64,000 nt of DNA from Psychrobacter glacincola. Its GTDB lineage: Bacteria > Pseudomonadota > Gammaproteobacteria > Pseudomonadales > Moraxellaceae. Under the pieces are notes generated by a model that ran no database searches, was not told the origin of the DNA, and worked only from the letters and a program-made list of their open reading frames with translations. The position numbers and the translations under genes are program-made. The stretch covers positions 62,001 to 126,000 of the forward strand of contig LIQB01000010.1 in NCBI GenBank assembly GCA_001411745.2, in the 5' to 3' direction. Below are positions 1 to 8,635 of the stretch, one piece after another (the first letter of the stretch is position 1; every line of letters starts with the position of its first letter).

Positions 1-1
1 T

Positions 2-970
2 TGGGGCACCCCTGATGATCCCTATAATAAGCTCAAATTTAAAGACTTTAATGATGGTGAGCTAGCTGTTAGTAGTGATAAAGGTTGGGTTGGTGTTGTG
101 CAGCATTATTTTGTATCAGCATGGATACCTGAAAACTTTACCGCTACTTTCTTTAGCCGTGAAACAGGCGATGATTACTTCATCGGTTTCAACAGTCAAC
201 CTGTCAATGTCGCGCCAAATAAACAAGTGACATTAGATGCTACGTTATACGCTGGTCCTAAGGTACAATCTGAGCTAAAAGATGTGGCAGTAGGCCTTAA
301 TAAAACGGTTGATTATGGTTTGTTATGGCCAATATCGAAAATTTTATTTGCCATCTTGGATGGTATTCATAAAGTCATCGGTAACTGGGGTTGGTCAATC
401 ATTGTATTGACGATTTTAGTCAAAATTGCTCTGATGTGGTTCTCGAATAAGAGCTACTATTCGATGGCGAAGATGCGTGCGATTGCGCCAAGATTAGCCG
501 CACTTAAAGAAGAGCATGGCGACGATCGAATGAAGATGTCGCAAGAAATGATGGCTATTTATAAAGAAGAAAAAGTCAATCCAATGGCAGGTTGTTTGCC
601 TATTTTGATGCAAATGCCTATCTTCTTAGCGTTATATTGGGTGTTGGTTGAGAGTGTTGAGCTGCGTCATGCACCTTGGATTTTATGGATTCAGGATTTA
701 TCGGCGATGGATCCTTGGTTTATTTTACCATTGCTGATGGGTGCCTCGATGTTTGTACAGCAGCAGCTAAACCCGCAGCCAGCTGATCCGATGCAAGCGA
801 AAGTGATGAAGTTTTTACCAATCATTTTTACTGCTTTCATGCTATTTTTCCCAGCTGGTCTCGTACTATACTGGACAGTCAACAACTTGTTCAGTATGAC
901 TCAGCAATATATTGTCAATAAAAAAGTCGAAGAAGAGCAAAAGCGTCGTACTGTTAAAGTATTGGACTAA
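2..970 (+). CDS. yidC: Membrane protein insertase YidC (3' part; start lies before the window)
   Basis: YidC/Oxa1 insertase, which inserts and folds inner-membrane proteins with or without the Sec translocon. The frame is open from base 2, so the N-terminal half (first TM and much of the periplasmic P1 domain) is missing. The visible part begins in the P1 beta domain (WGTPDDPYNK) and continues through the conserved hydrophobic core: a segment around VIGNWGWSIIVLTILVK, the cytoplasmic hairpin (MAKMRAIAPRLAALKEEHG), the NPMAGCLPILMQMPIFLALY segment and the last TM helices before a basic tail. YidC normally follows rpmH-rnpA close to the replication origin, and mnmE follows here, as is usual in this group. 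Identification is secure; only the 5' boundary is unknown. Confidence 0.97.
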   Translation, partial: WGTPDDPYNKLKFKDFNDGELAVSSDKGWVGVVQHYFVSAWIPENFTATFFSRETGDDYFIGFNSQPVNVAPNKQVTLDATLYAGPKVQSELKDVAVGLNKTVDYGLLWPISKILFAILDGIHKVIGNWGWSIIVLTILVKIALMWFSNKSYYSMAKMRAIAPRLAALKEEHGDDRMKMSQEMMAIYKEEKVNPMAGCLPILMQMPIFLALYWVLVESVELRHAPWILWIQDLSAMDPWFILPLLMGASMFVQQQLNPQPADPMQAKVMKFLPIIFTAFMLFFPAGLVLYWTVNNLFSMTQQYIVNKKVEEEQKRRTVKVLD

Positions 971-992
971 GTAGCTCATTAATTGATAAAAG

Positions 993-1018
993 ACCATCGC
1001 TACGGCGGTGGTTTTTTT
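993..1018 (+). terminator. Rho-independent terminator after yidC
   Basis: Stem ACCATCGC / GCGGTGGT (one G-T pair) with a TACG loop, followed by seven T. It lies 22 bases past the yidC stop and separates yidC from the mnmE promoter. Confidence 0.85.
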
Positions 1019-1092
1019 ATGCGTGACATTTTTATTATCCCTCATTGATTTGAAATAAAATAAGCGCAAAGCATGGCTATTTAAAGTTTGCT

Positions 1093-1121
1093 TTGTCAGT
1101 CTGTGTCCAGCCGTCTATAAT
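1093..1121 (+). promoter_or_regulatory. Sigma-70 promoter of mnmE
   Basis: TTGTCA (1093-1098), exactly 17 bp spacer, then a consensus TATAAT (1116-1121). Transcription would begin near 1128. That makes the most upstream possible mnmE start (TTG at 1136) almost leaderless and favours the GTG at 1148 or the ATG at 1163. Confidence 0.75.
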
Positions 1122-1147
1122 GGAGTTTTTAGCTATTGAGAGTAATT

Positions 1148-2608
1148 GTGGATTCCCTAGAGATGGCGTCAAACGTACCTAAAGCATCTGAACCACCTAA
1201 AGCATCTGGCTTGGCCACGATTGCGGCTATTGCCACACCGCTTGGAAGAGGTGGCGTTGGTGTTGTACGTCTGTCAGGTGCGCGTGCTTATGACATTGCC
1301 TGTACACTAACGGGTAAGTCTGCTTTTACGCCACGTATGGCCAGTTTTTGTCGTTTTTATCAGGCTGATGGTACAGTCATTGATGAAGGGTTAGTGCTGT
1401 ACTTTAAAGGCCCGCATTCGTTCACAGGGGAAGATGTGATTGAGCTGCAAGGGCATGGCGGCATGATTCTACAAAACCAACTGCTAGCAAGGGTATTTGA
1501 GCTGGGCGCAAAACAAGCGGGTGCTGGGGAATTCTCTTATCGTGCTTTTGATAATGATAAATTGGATTTGGTACAAGCAGAGGCTATCGCTGATGCCATT
1601 GATGCGACTAGTGCTGCCGCTGCGAGTAGTGCCATTCGCTCGCTAAGTGGTGAGTTTTCAAAGAAGATTAATCAACTATTAGAGCAGCTTATTCATCTTC
1701 GTTTGCATGTTGAAGCGGCGATTGATTTCCCTGACGAAGAAGACGTGGATTTTTTATCAGACGGTGTTATACAAAGTAAACTTGAGCAAACGCAAGACAA
1801 GATACAGCAAGTATTGGCGACCGCCAAACAGGGTAAGCTCTTACGTGATGGTATTCATGTGGTCCTAGCAGGTAGACCAAATGCGGGTAAATCAAGCTTG
1901 CTGAATCGTCTGGCAGGGCAAGAACGTGCTATCGTTACCGACGTTGCAGGTACGACGCGTGATACGCTACAGGAGACCGTGGTGCTCAATGGTTTGACAC
2001 TTCATCTTACCGACACGGCGGGTCTGCGTGACACAGAAGACACGGTAGAGCGTATTGGGATTGAACGCGCGCGTACCGCCATTACCCAAGCTGATATGCT
2101 ACTGATGGTCTACGATGTGACTCGTGATCTTGAAGAAGAAGATACACCGTTACAGCTTGCAGAACAATTATTTGGTGAGTTACCAGAGGCTAAACGCTTA
2201 TTGATTATTGCTAATAAGAGTGATTTGTTAAGTGATTTACTAGATGATAGTAGCAGTCAAATACCCTCTGTCTCGCAAATCGCAATAAAAGAACGTGGTT
2301 ATGAACAAGTTAATGTTTCATGTGAAACAGGTGCTGGTATCGATAATTTAGTCGAAGCCTTATGTGCTAAGGTCGGTTTTCATCCGCCAGAAAACAGCCT
2401 AATTGCTCGCACACGTCATATAGATGCACTTAGACGCACAGCCGACTCTTTAGCAGAGGCGCACGAGCAGTTAACGGTCTTTCAAGCAGGAGAGTTAGTC
2501 GCTGAAAGCTTACGCCAAGCTCAGAACAGTTTGGGTGAGATTACGGGAGCGTTTAGTGCGGATGACTTGTTGGGCAAAATCTTTGGTAGTTTCTGTATTG
2601 GAAAATAA
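1148..2608 (+). CDS. mnmE: tRNA modification GTPase MnmE
   Basis: MnmE (TrmE), which with MnmG installs the cmnm5 group on U34 of tRNAs that read mixed codon boxes. The N-terminal formyl-THF-binding domain starts at [18 protein letters not shown] sequence (here [17 protein letters not shown]). The inserted G domain has the P-loop [12 protein letters not shown] and NKSD motifs, and the protein ends in the diagnostic CIGK whose Cys is needed for modification. Length about 486 aa is normal. Start choice: GTG 1148 has GAGAG five bases upstream and lies about 20 nt into the predicted transcript; TTG 1136 and ATG 1163 are alternatives. An N-terminal extension of about 20 aa before the conserved domain is variable in the family. 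It has its own strong promoter after the yidC terminator. Confidence 0.95.
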   Translation: MDSLEMASNVPKASEPPKASGLATIAAIATPLGRGGVGVVRLSGARAYDIACTLTGKSAFTPRMASFCRFYQADGTVIDEGLVLYFKGPHSFTGEDVIELQGHGGMILQNQLLARVFELGAKQAGAGEFSYRAFDNDKLDLVQAEAIADAIDATSAAAASSAIRSLSGEFSKKINQLLEQLIHLRLHVEAAIDFPDEEDVDFLSDGVIQSKLEQTQDKIQQVLATAKQGKLLRDGIHVVLAGRPNAGKSSLLNRLAGQERAIVTDVAGTTRDTLQETVVLNGLTLHLTDTAGLRDTEDTVERIGIERARTAITQADMLLMVYDVTRDLEEEDTPLQLAEQLFGELPEAKRLLIIANKSDLLSDLLDDSSSQIPSVSQIAIKERGYEQVNVSCETGAGIDNLVEALCAKVGFHPPENSLIARTRHIDALRRTADSLAEAHEQLTVFQAGELVAESLRQAQNSLGEITGAFSADDLLGKIFGSFCIGK

Positions 2609-2730
2609 TCAGCCGATTTTTTTGAATTGCCTGATACAGCTCGTTAATTCTCAGAAATTTCGGTCTTATCATTCGGTCTTATAAATAGTGACTGTGATTC
2701 TTGCGCTTAATATTGAAATAAGGAAACGCT

Positions 2731-3207
2731 ATGCATTGCCCGTATTGTAACGCGTCAGAGACGAAAGTTATTGATTCGCGTCTGGCGGCAGAAGGTGCGC
2801 AAGTCCGTCGCCGCCGCTCATGTAATAGCTGCCAAGAGCGTTTCACTACTTTTGAGATGGTAGAAGTAGTCATGCCAAGAATCATCAAGTCAAGCGGTAA
2901 AATTGAGCCTTATGATAATGAGAAACTGCGCCGCTCTATTTTATTACCATTGCAAAAGCGCCCTATCACCATTGATGAACAAGAGGCGATGATCAGTCGT
3001 ATTGAGAAGCGTGTTAGACAGATGGGTGAGCGCGAAATCAGTAGCAAGGTGTTGGGTGAGATCATCATGAGTGAGCTTAAAACGTTAGATGATGTTGCTT
3101 ATGTGCGCTTTGCTAGTGTTTACCGCGACTTTCAAGATATTGATGCTTTCCATCAAGAGATTGCCAATATTCGTCCAAATGAAAAAGCTGACGATAACGT
3201 TAAATAG
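2731..3207 (+). CDS. nrdR: Transcriptional repressor NrdR
   Basis: NrdR senses ATP/dATP and represses ribonucleotide reductase genes at NrdR boxes. The sequence shows the N-terminal zinc ribbon (C3, C6, C31, C34 in MHCPYC and SCNSC) and an ATP-cone from about residue 49 to 139. The length of 158 aa is typical. AGGAAACGCT before the ATG gives a good ribosome-binding site. It precedes ribD, the common nrdR-rib arrangement in proteobacteria, and the two are probably cotranscribed (37 bases to the ribD ATG). Confidence 0.96.
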   Translation: MHCPYCNASETKVIDSRLAAEGAQVRRRRSCNSCQERFTTFEMVEVVMPRIIKSSGKIEPYDNEKLRRSILLPLQKRPITIDEQEAMISRIEKRVRQMGEREISSKVLGEIIMSELKTLDDVAYVRFASVYRDFQDIDAFHQEIANIRPNEKADDNVK

Positions 3208-3244
3208 CTTTTACCCTCTACTTTTTTATTAAGTGTATCTCTTT

Positions 3245-4300
3245 ATGACGCTCTCAAACCATACTCAGAATGCGCAAGACCGCTACTTTATGATGCTTGC
3301 GATCGAACAAGCCAAACAGGGTTTATATACCACCAGACCTAATCCAGCGGTAGGCTGTGTCATCGTGCAAGCAGAAGCGATCGTCGGTCAAGGGTTTCAT
3401 TCGAAAGCTGGTCAGCCTCATGCAGAAGTATTTGCGCTAAAAGAAGCGGGTGCGAGGGCTTTAGGTGCAACTGCCTATGTGACTTTAGAGCCTTGTAGTC
3501 ATACGGGGCGTACGCCACCTTGTGCTTTGGGTCTTATTAATGCTGGTGTGCAACGTGTCGTGATTGCAGGGCTTGATCCCAATCCGAAAGTGGCAGGACG
3601 CGGTGTAAAACTGTTAGAGCAGGCTGGGATTCAAGTGACAGTCGGTATATTAACTGAGCAAGCAGAAGCTTTAAATCGTGGGTTTTTAAAGGCAATGCGC
3701 ACCCAGATGCCTTATGTACGGCTGAAAATTGCCACCAGCCTTGACGGTCGTACCGCGATGGCATCTGGCGAGTCGAAATGGATTACCTCAGCGGCTGCCC
3801 GCGAAGATGTGCAGAAGCTACGTGCTCAAAGTGGCGCGATTATTACCGGTAGTGAGACGGTTATCACGGATAATCCACAGCTTAATGTACGTTCCAACCA
3901 ATTAGCTGTGCCACCTGAACAAGTTCCTGCTCCTAAGGTTGTCGTACTCGATAGGCGTCAGCGCTTAGAACACAGCTTACAGTCTGACTATCAATTATGC
4001 CGTCGACCGGATACGATTTATTGGCGTGACGATAACTTGACTGAATTACTAAAAAAATTAGTCAGTGATCATCAATGTTATGACGTATTGGTAGAGGCAG
4101 GGGCTAGTGTTACTGGTAGTTTCTTAAGTCAACAATTGGTAGATGAGTTGATTGTTTATCAGGCGCCTTGTTTGTTAGGCGCGCAAGCAAGAACGATGGT
4201 CGATTTTAACCCATTGTCTTTAGCTCAGCAGTTGCGTTTTAATATTTATAGCCATGAAACATTAACTCCTGACCTTAAATTGACTTTATTACCGCTATAA
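3245..4300 (+). CDS. ribD: Bifunctional riboflavin deaminase/reductase RibD
   Basis: Catalyses two consecutive steps of riboflavin synthesis, deamination then reduction of the pyrimidine intermediate. The N-terminal CMP/dCMP-deaminase-type zinc domain has HAE (about residues 59-61) and PCSHTGRTPPC (two zinc Cys). The C-terminal NADPH-dependent reductase domain has LKIATSLDGRTAMASGESKWIT. About 351 aa, normal. The frame is open from a GTG at 3233; ATG 3245 (MTLSNHTQN) is preferred by comparison with family N-termini, although neither has a strong ribosome-binding site. Unusually, ribE follows only after a 421-bp gap full of DnaA boxes, so the two may not share a transcript; ribBA and ribH are not in the window. 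Confidence 0.95.
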   Translation: MTLSNHTQNAQDRYFMMLAIEQAKQGLYTTRPNPAVGCVIVQAEAIVGQGFHSKAGQPHAEVFALKEAGARALGATAYVTLEPCSHTGRTPPCALGLINAGVQRVVIAGLDPNPKVAGRGVKLLEQAGIQVTVGILTEQAEALNRGFLKAMRTQMPYVRLKIATSLDGRTAMASGESKWITSAAAREDVQKLRAQSGAIITGSETVITDNPQLNVRSNQLAVPPEQVPAPKVVVLDRRQRLEHSLQSDYQLCRRPDTIYWRDDNLTELLKKLVSDHQCYDVLVEAGASVTGSFLSQQLVDELIVYQAPCLLGAQARTMVDFNPLSLAQQLRFNIYSHETLTPDLKLTLLPL

Positions 4301-4721
4301 CTGGTTATTTATAAACAGCTTATCCACAGTTTGGGCTAAATTTTTGCTAAGTGTGGATAAGCAGCCAGTGTCTTACAAGGTTCCACATGAAACTGTGTAT
4401 AACTTTGTTTCACATGAAACAGAAAAATAGGTATTTTGTAAAAAATTTTATATTAATCTAATTTAATCAGTAACTTAGGTTTTACTATTAATCTTTCTTA
4501 ATATTAGCCAACATCTTGTTTTCTGTGGATAACTTGACGGAAATGCGTGTTTTAATACGTTATGAGTTGATTTGTCAGTACTTATCCACAATCTATCCCA
4601 TAATAGGCTCAATTAAGCTCAAGTTGCACTAAAAAAACTGGCTTAGACAAATGCTAGCACAATATTAATAGATCAAAATATATTGTCTATAAAGACAACA
4701 TCATAATGAAATGAGGTCGAT
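4301..4721. other. DnaA-box cluster with AT-rich tract (oriC-like region)
   Basis: No gene in this gap. It holds five exact matches to the 9-bp DnaA box TTATNCACA: TTATCCACA at 4320-4328 (+), 4352-4360 (-), 4524-4532 (-) and 4582-4590 (+), and TTATACACA at 4394-4402 (-). Between the third and fourth lies a nearly pure A/T tract (about 4425-4510), a plausible unwinding element. Two parS-like palindromes sit among the boxes. This is the usual make-up of a bacterial replication origin. Against it: in relatives oriC normally lies between dnaA and rpmH, left of yidC, and the + strand orientation of yidC-ribD would be head-on to a fork leaving this site. A DnaA titration or regulatory site is the alternative. 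Confidence 0.6.
4406..4421. other. parS-like ParB site
   Basis: TGTTTCACATGAAACA matches the near-universal parS palindrome TGTTTCACGTGAAACA at 15 of 16 positions. A weaker relative, GGTTCCACATGAAACT, lies at 4379-4394. Both are in the DnaA-box cluster. Confidence 0.6.
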
Positions 4722-5396
4722 ATGTTTACTGGAATTATAGAGAGTGTTGGAAAGGTTAAGTCCATGCAGCCTACGGGCGGTGATATACGTTTGACGATAG
4801 AGTCTGATGATTTGGACTTTAGTGATGTGAAGCTAGGAGATTCTATTGCCTCCAATGGTATCTGCTTAACCGTTGTAGACCTAGGTAGTAATCATTACTC
4901 GGTCGATGTCTCACGTGAAACTATTGCTCGTACCGCATTAGAAACTTTAAAAGCTGGTCACACGGTGAATTTAGAGAAAGCGATGCTACCAACCACGCGT
5001 TTTGGTGGTCATATCGTCGCGGGTCACGTCGATGGCGTCGGCGTGGTCAGCAAGCTGCAACAAGATGCGCGCTCTATCTATATCGAAATCGAGATACCAC
5101 AAGAGCTGGCGCACTATACAGCGACTAAAGGCTCCATCACGGTTGATGGTATTAGTCTGACGACCAACCTTGTACGAGACAATATTGTCTCTTTAAATAT
5201 CATTCCACATACCGCACAAGTGACCAATATCGCTAAGCATTGGCTGGTTGGAAATAAAGTCAATATCGAAGTGGATATCGTCGCGCGCTATTTAGAACGT
5301 TTGTTAAATAAGTCGCAAACCAGTGGTATGAATACGCCAAGTCCGCAAAGCCAAATTACAGAAGCATTTTTAGCAGATAATGGTTTTATGAAATAA
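4722..5396 (+). CDS. ribE: Riboflavin synthase alpha chain
   Basis: Dismutates two molecules of 6,7-dimethyl-8-ribityllumazine into riboflavin plus the pyrimidine substrate of RibH. It begins with the invariant MFTGIIE and has two tandem lumazine-binding beta-barrel repeats (about residues 1-97 and 98-200), with GICLTV/VSRET in the first and GHIVAGHVDG plus DGISLT in the second. The length of 224 aa is slightly long because of a polar C-terminal tail. GAGGTCGAT before the ATG provides the ribosome-binding site. I saw no FMN riboswitch (RFN element) upstream. A parS-like sequence (4907-4922) lies inside the gene over the VSRET codons. Confidence 0.96.
   Translation: MFTGIIESVGKVKSMQPTGGDIRLTIESDDLDFSDVKLGDSIASNGICLTVVDLGSNHYSVDVSRETIARTALETLKAGHTVNLEKAMLPTTRFGGHIVAGHVDGVGVVSKLQQDARSIYIEIEIPQELAHYTATKGSITVDGISLTTNLVRDNIVSLNIIPHTAQVTNIAKHWLVGNKVNIEVDIVARYLERLLNKSQTSGMNTPSPQSQITEAFLADNGFMK
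4907..4922. other. parS-like sequence inside ribE
   Basis: TGTCTCACGTGAAACT: 14 of 16 bases of the parS consensus, with the full central CACGTG. It overlaps codons for a conserved VSRET motif, so part of the match may be protein-driven. Confidence 0.4.
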
Positions 5397-5401
5397 TTGG
5401 T

Positions 5402-5445
5402 TCATGAAGTAGCTTATTTATGAAGTAGCTTATTTATGAAGTAAA
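5402..5445. repeat. Short tandem repeat between ribE and the sensor kinase
   Basis: A 16-bp unit, TCATGAAGTAGCTTAT / TTATGAAGTAGCTTAT / TTATGAAGTA, repeated about 2.6 times just after the ribE stop. Noncoding. A weak hairpin (AAACCTA / TAGGTTT, 5451-5469) follows and could end transcription from either side. Confidence 0.7.
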
Positions 5446-5478
5446 AACTTAAACCTAAAAAGTAGGTTTTACAGATTG

Positions 5479-8319
5479 TCATGATTTTATGAAGCTCTGT
5501 AAAACCGACTCTAACTCTTTTTTATTGATAGGTTTGGCTAAAAATTCATCCATTCCTACTTCTATACAAGCGTCGCGATCTTCTTTGGTATTATTCGCAG
5601 TCAGCGCCACAATCGCAATTTTATCGCCTTGCGCACGAATCGCTTGGGTAGCCTGAAGCCCATCCATGACAGGCATGCGACAGTCCATCAAAATGAGTGA
5701 GATATCTTGACGCTGTTGTTGTAGCATATCTAACGCCTGCTGACCATCTTCTGCGACCACACTACGATAACCAAGTTTACTCAATATCTTGCACGTTATT
5801 TTCTGATTGGTTGGACTGTCTTCTACTACCAAGATAAGTGGCAATACATTCTCGTTGGCCGCTTTATCTGCTTTATCTGCTTCGTTTGCTAGCTGCTTAC
5901 ACTCTTCTTTTATCTCTATGGTTTGAACCAGCTTCTGTCTCGCTGGTAAGGTTAAGCGCAGTAATTCAGAGAGCAATAAAGTCGCATCTAATGGCTTGCT
6001 CAAGAATCCTTCATATTTATCTAATAATATAGAGGGAATACGGCGCTCAGGTTTCATACTGAGTAGTATCTTTGGTAGCGACGGATTATCGAGTAGGGTA
6101 TTTAATGCTTGTTGTCTATCATCATTCCTTATCGCCTGATTAGCAGAAGCAATAGACAGGGTTTCATAATATTCATAATCTAATAGCAAGATAGGGGCGA
6201 GTCTTTGCTCGTCTTGTGCCAATTTTTCGTTTAATTGTTGTAGATCTAATTTATCTATAGAGGTATAGATAGTAGCTGGCATCGATAAATATGCGCAAAA
6301 ATCGCGCAGATGTTTGGCACGTAGTGGTTGTTTAATCACTGCTATTAGGTGGATATGAGTCAAATGCTGACTATGATGATAAATAGGCTGATAATTTGGA
6401 CGTCTGCAAGGCAGATAAAGATTCAGACTGCTGCCTGCTGTCATCGTGCTTTTTATTTCAATAAAACCACCCAATAATCGCGCAAAGCTATTGACGTTAT
6501 TTAATCCTAGGCCTTGCCCAGTCGTGTTCTTCTGAATGTAATTAACGTTTCGATGGGTGTTTTGATTGCTGCTTTTATTAAGCTGAACCAACAGTTGATG
6601 TTGCTTCGCTATATCGATGCCCATACCGCTGTCTTTTATGCTAAAACGAATCCAGTCGTGTGAGGCATGATTGGGATTGTCTTTATTGATTTGACTATTT
6701 TTAATCAGTGTAAGGTCTTTATTAAGATTTACTAAGCTTCGGTTTTTTGTTGCTAATATCTCTGCATTACTGACTGTTTCGATGGTCAGTGATACATAGC
6801 CAGAAGTGGTAAATTTCACTGCATTATCTAATAAGTCGTACAAGATTTGCTGTAGGCGCTGATGGTCTGTATCAATACAACGCGGACTGTCAGGTGCAAA
6901 AAAATACAGCAGCTCAAGTCCTTGCTGCCTTATCCTTTCTATAAATGACTGACTGACCTGTTGCCCCAGTCTATAAATATCAACAGGCTCAATGCTTAGG
7001 CGGGTTTTTCTTACCGCTATCTCCTCGATGTCTAGCACATCATTAAGTGTCGTGAGCATACTCTGACTGCTTTTAATTAAAGATATTAAAATGTCATTCT
7101 GCGCAGCAGTCAATGTCTCAGGATCAATCGGTTCTAGCGTGTCAATCATTGCTTCTAACGGTAGGCGCAAATCATGACCCATCGTCGATTTAATCGTATT
7201 AAATTCATCAATTTGGCGTTGTAGCCGTTGATTTTGTTGCTGTAATTGCCCTATTTGACTGGCAAATTCATTAACATTATTCAGCAGTACGGTAAAGCCG
7301 TGAACCTGACCATGTTCACCAAACCATGGCGTAATGTGTAGTTGGTAAGCCTGTTCATTTTCTAACCCATAGACTGTTAAGGTACGAGTAACGCGTAGGT
7401 TGGATAACGTTTGCAGCAATCGTTGCGTGGATTCATCTTTACCCGCGATAAAGTCCGTCAGTTCATAGTTGCTATCGCTTTGCGGTAAAGACATGAATAT
7501 TTGTTCAAAGCGTTTATTGAAAAAGCTGATTTGACCATGACGCATGATCATCAGCATCGGTAAAGGGGATTGATCAACCAAACGTTCAAGACGATGTGTT
7601 AGGGTTTTAATGCGGCGATAGTCATTATGCAACTGGTAGCTGACACGGCTCAGCGCATGGCCTAAACGCAGAAACTCAGGCGTAGATTTTTTTTGCAAAA
7701 AAGGCGGCGGACTATAGGCTTCTTTTGCGTGGCTACTTAGATTGTCCGTATAAATCAGAAGTTGTTCCCAATTGGTGCGACGATTGAGCATATACAGCAA
7801 AGCGATAATAAAAAGCATGATCGCTGCCATCAATGGCAACCAGTAGCGATATGATATCCAGTCAATGATAAGCGGCTTATGGCGCAATATAATATAAAGC
7901 TGATGACCACTTTTGAGTTTAATGGTGCCGGTTAAGTTGCGATTATTGAGCGTGTAAGCACTATGACTGCCGTTATTAGAAGGAGATGAGCTAATAATAG
8001 GAAACGTAACGTTAGCAAAAGCAGGCTCATTGGGCTGAGTATGGCGATGGATATAAGTCTGCCCAGATGGCATCATAAAAACCAGCTGATAGCTTATGTC
8101 TTCAAATACGGGTTTTTCTAAAATCCTTTTAATGTCAGGATTTAGAAGATCATCACGTTCAGTAACTTCATACTGTAATGTATGAAAAGTATCGATACTG
8201 TGTTGTTCACTGTGTTTTTTTATCTCGTGAAACAGCGCAAAATAATAGATAGACAACATGACCAGCAAGGTCAGTGCATAAAATATGAGTAAGCGCTGTA
8301 AGGACTGAAACTGTTGCAT
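5479..8319 (-). CDS. Hybrid sensor histidine kinase with C-terminal receiver (BarA/GacS-like architecture)
   Basis: Inner-membrane two-component phosphorelay kinase, 946 aa; stimulus unknown. Visible order: TM helix about 10-30, a periplasmic sensor region about 31-155, TM about 158-178, a PAS-like domain about 245-350, coiled coil 353-377, HisKA with phospho-acceptor H382 (GHDLRLP), an ATPase domain with N499 (DNAVKF), DSGMGI (563) and GQGLGL (601), a degenerate receiver-like region about 655-795 (D714, K775), and a full receiver 825-943 with E833/D834, phospho-acceptor D879, T907 and K929. The ATPase domain carries an extra polar loop (about 520-555). There is no HPt domain and no response regulator in the neighbourhood, so the next relay partners must be elsewhere. 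BarA/GacS is the closest architecture I know, but orthology is not shown. Confidence 0.85.
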   Translation of the reverse strand: MQQFQSLQRLLIFYALTLLVMLSIYYFALFHEIKKHSEQHSIDTFHTLQYEVTERDDLLNPDIKRILEKPVFEDISYQLVFMMPSGQTYIHRHTQPNEPAFANVTFPIISSSPSNNGSHSAYTLNNRNLTGTIKLKSGHQLYIILRHKPLIIDWISYRYWLPLMAAIMLFIIALLYMLNRRTNWEQLLIYTDNLSSHAKEAYSPPPFLQKKSTPEFLRLGHALSRVSYQLHNDYRRIKTLTHRLERLVDQSPLPMLMIMRHGQISFFNKRFEQIFMSLPQSDSNYELTDFIAGKDESTQRLLQTLSNLRVTRTLTVYGLENEQAYQLHITPWFGEHGQVHGFTVLLNNVNEFASQIGQLQQQNQRLQRQIDEFNTIKSTMGHDLRLPLEAMIDTLEPIDPETLTAAQNDILISLIKSSQSMLTTLNDVLDIEEIAVRKTRLSIEPVDIYRLGQQVSQSFIERIRQQGLELLYFFAPDSPRCIDTDHQRLQQILYDLLDNAVKFTTSGYVSLTIETVSNAEILATKNRSLVNLNKDLTLIKNSQINKDNPNHASHDWIRFSIKDSGMGIDIAKQHQLLVQLNKSSNQNTHRNVNYIQKNTTGQGLGLNNVNSFARLLGGFIEIKSTMTAGSSLNLYLPCRRPNYQPIYHHSQHLTHIHLIAVIKQPLRAKHLRDFCAYLSMPATIYTSIDKLDLQQLNEKLAQDEQRLAPILLLDYEYYETLSIASANQAIRNDDRQQALNTLLDNPSLPKILLSMKPERRIPSILLDKYEGFLSKPLDATLLLSELLRLTLPARQKLVQTIEIKEECKQLANEADKADKAANENVLPLILVVEDSPTNQKITCKILSKLGYRSVVAEDGQQALDMLQQQRQDISLILMDCRMPVMDGLQATQAIRAQGDKIAIVALTANNTKEDRDACIEVGMDEFLAKPINKKELESVLQSFIKS

Positions 8320-8635
8320 GAAAGCGTGGTCCTATATCGACACAAGAAACATAGTGAGTAAGTCATCAGTTTGGCACAGTAGCTGGTTTATTCAAGCCGT
8401 TTTGTCTTTTACGGTTGTACAGCTATTATCTAGAAAAAAATGGCGAATGGCAGTGGAATATCGCTCAATCACGCATTGTTTTGTAAATAAACTCATCAAT
8501 AAGAGCGCCCTGCTTACTTTCTATTATAAAGACAAACCGTATCATTGGTAACGCTCGATTACCGTTATTACAACCATGGCACAACATCGCAAACTCACCT
8601 ATAATGAGTCAACCAACCCTATATAATGCCTGTTT
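8320..8635. other. Divergent intergenic region, sensor kinase / fmt
   Basis: 316 bp between divergently transcribed genes; it must hold promoters for both, but I find no near-consensus pair that I would defend. A short open frame across it lacks a ribosome-binding site and has no protein-like features. Confidence 0.4.

Noticed and set aside
4301..4721. FMN riboswitch before ribE
   Set aside because: The conserved RFN-element blocks are not present; the gap is explained better by DnaA boxes and AT-rich DNA.
8318..8551. Plus-strand open frame of 77 codons in the kinase/fmt gap
   Set aside because: Overlaps the kinase start, has no ribosome-binding site and has an unnatural composition.
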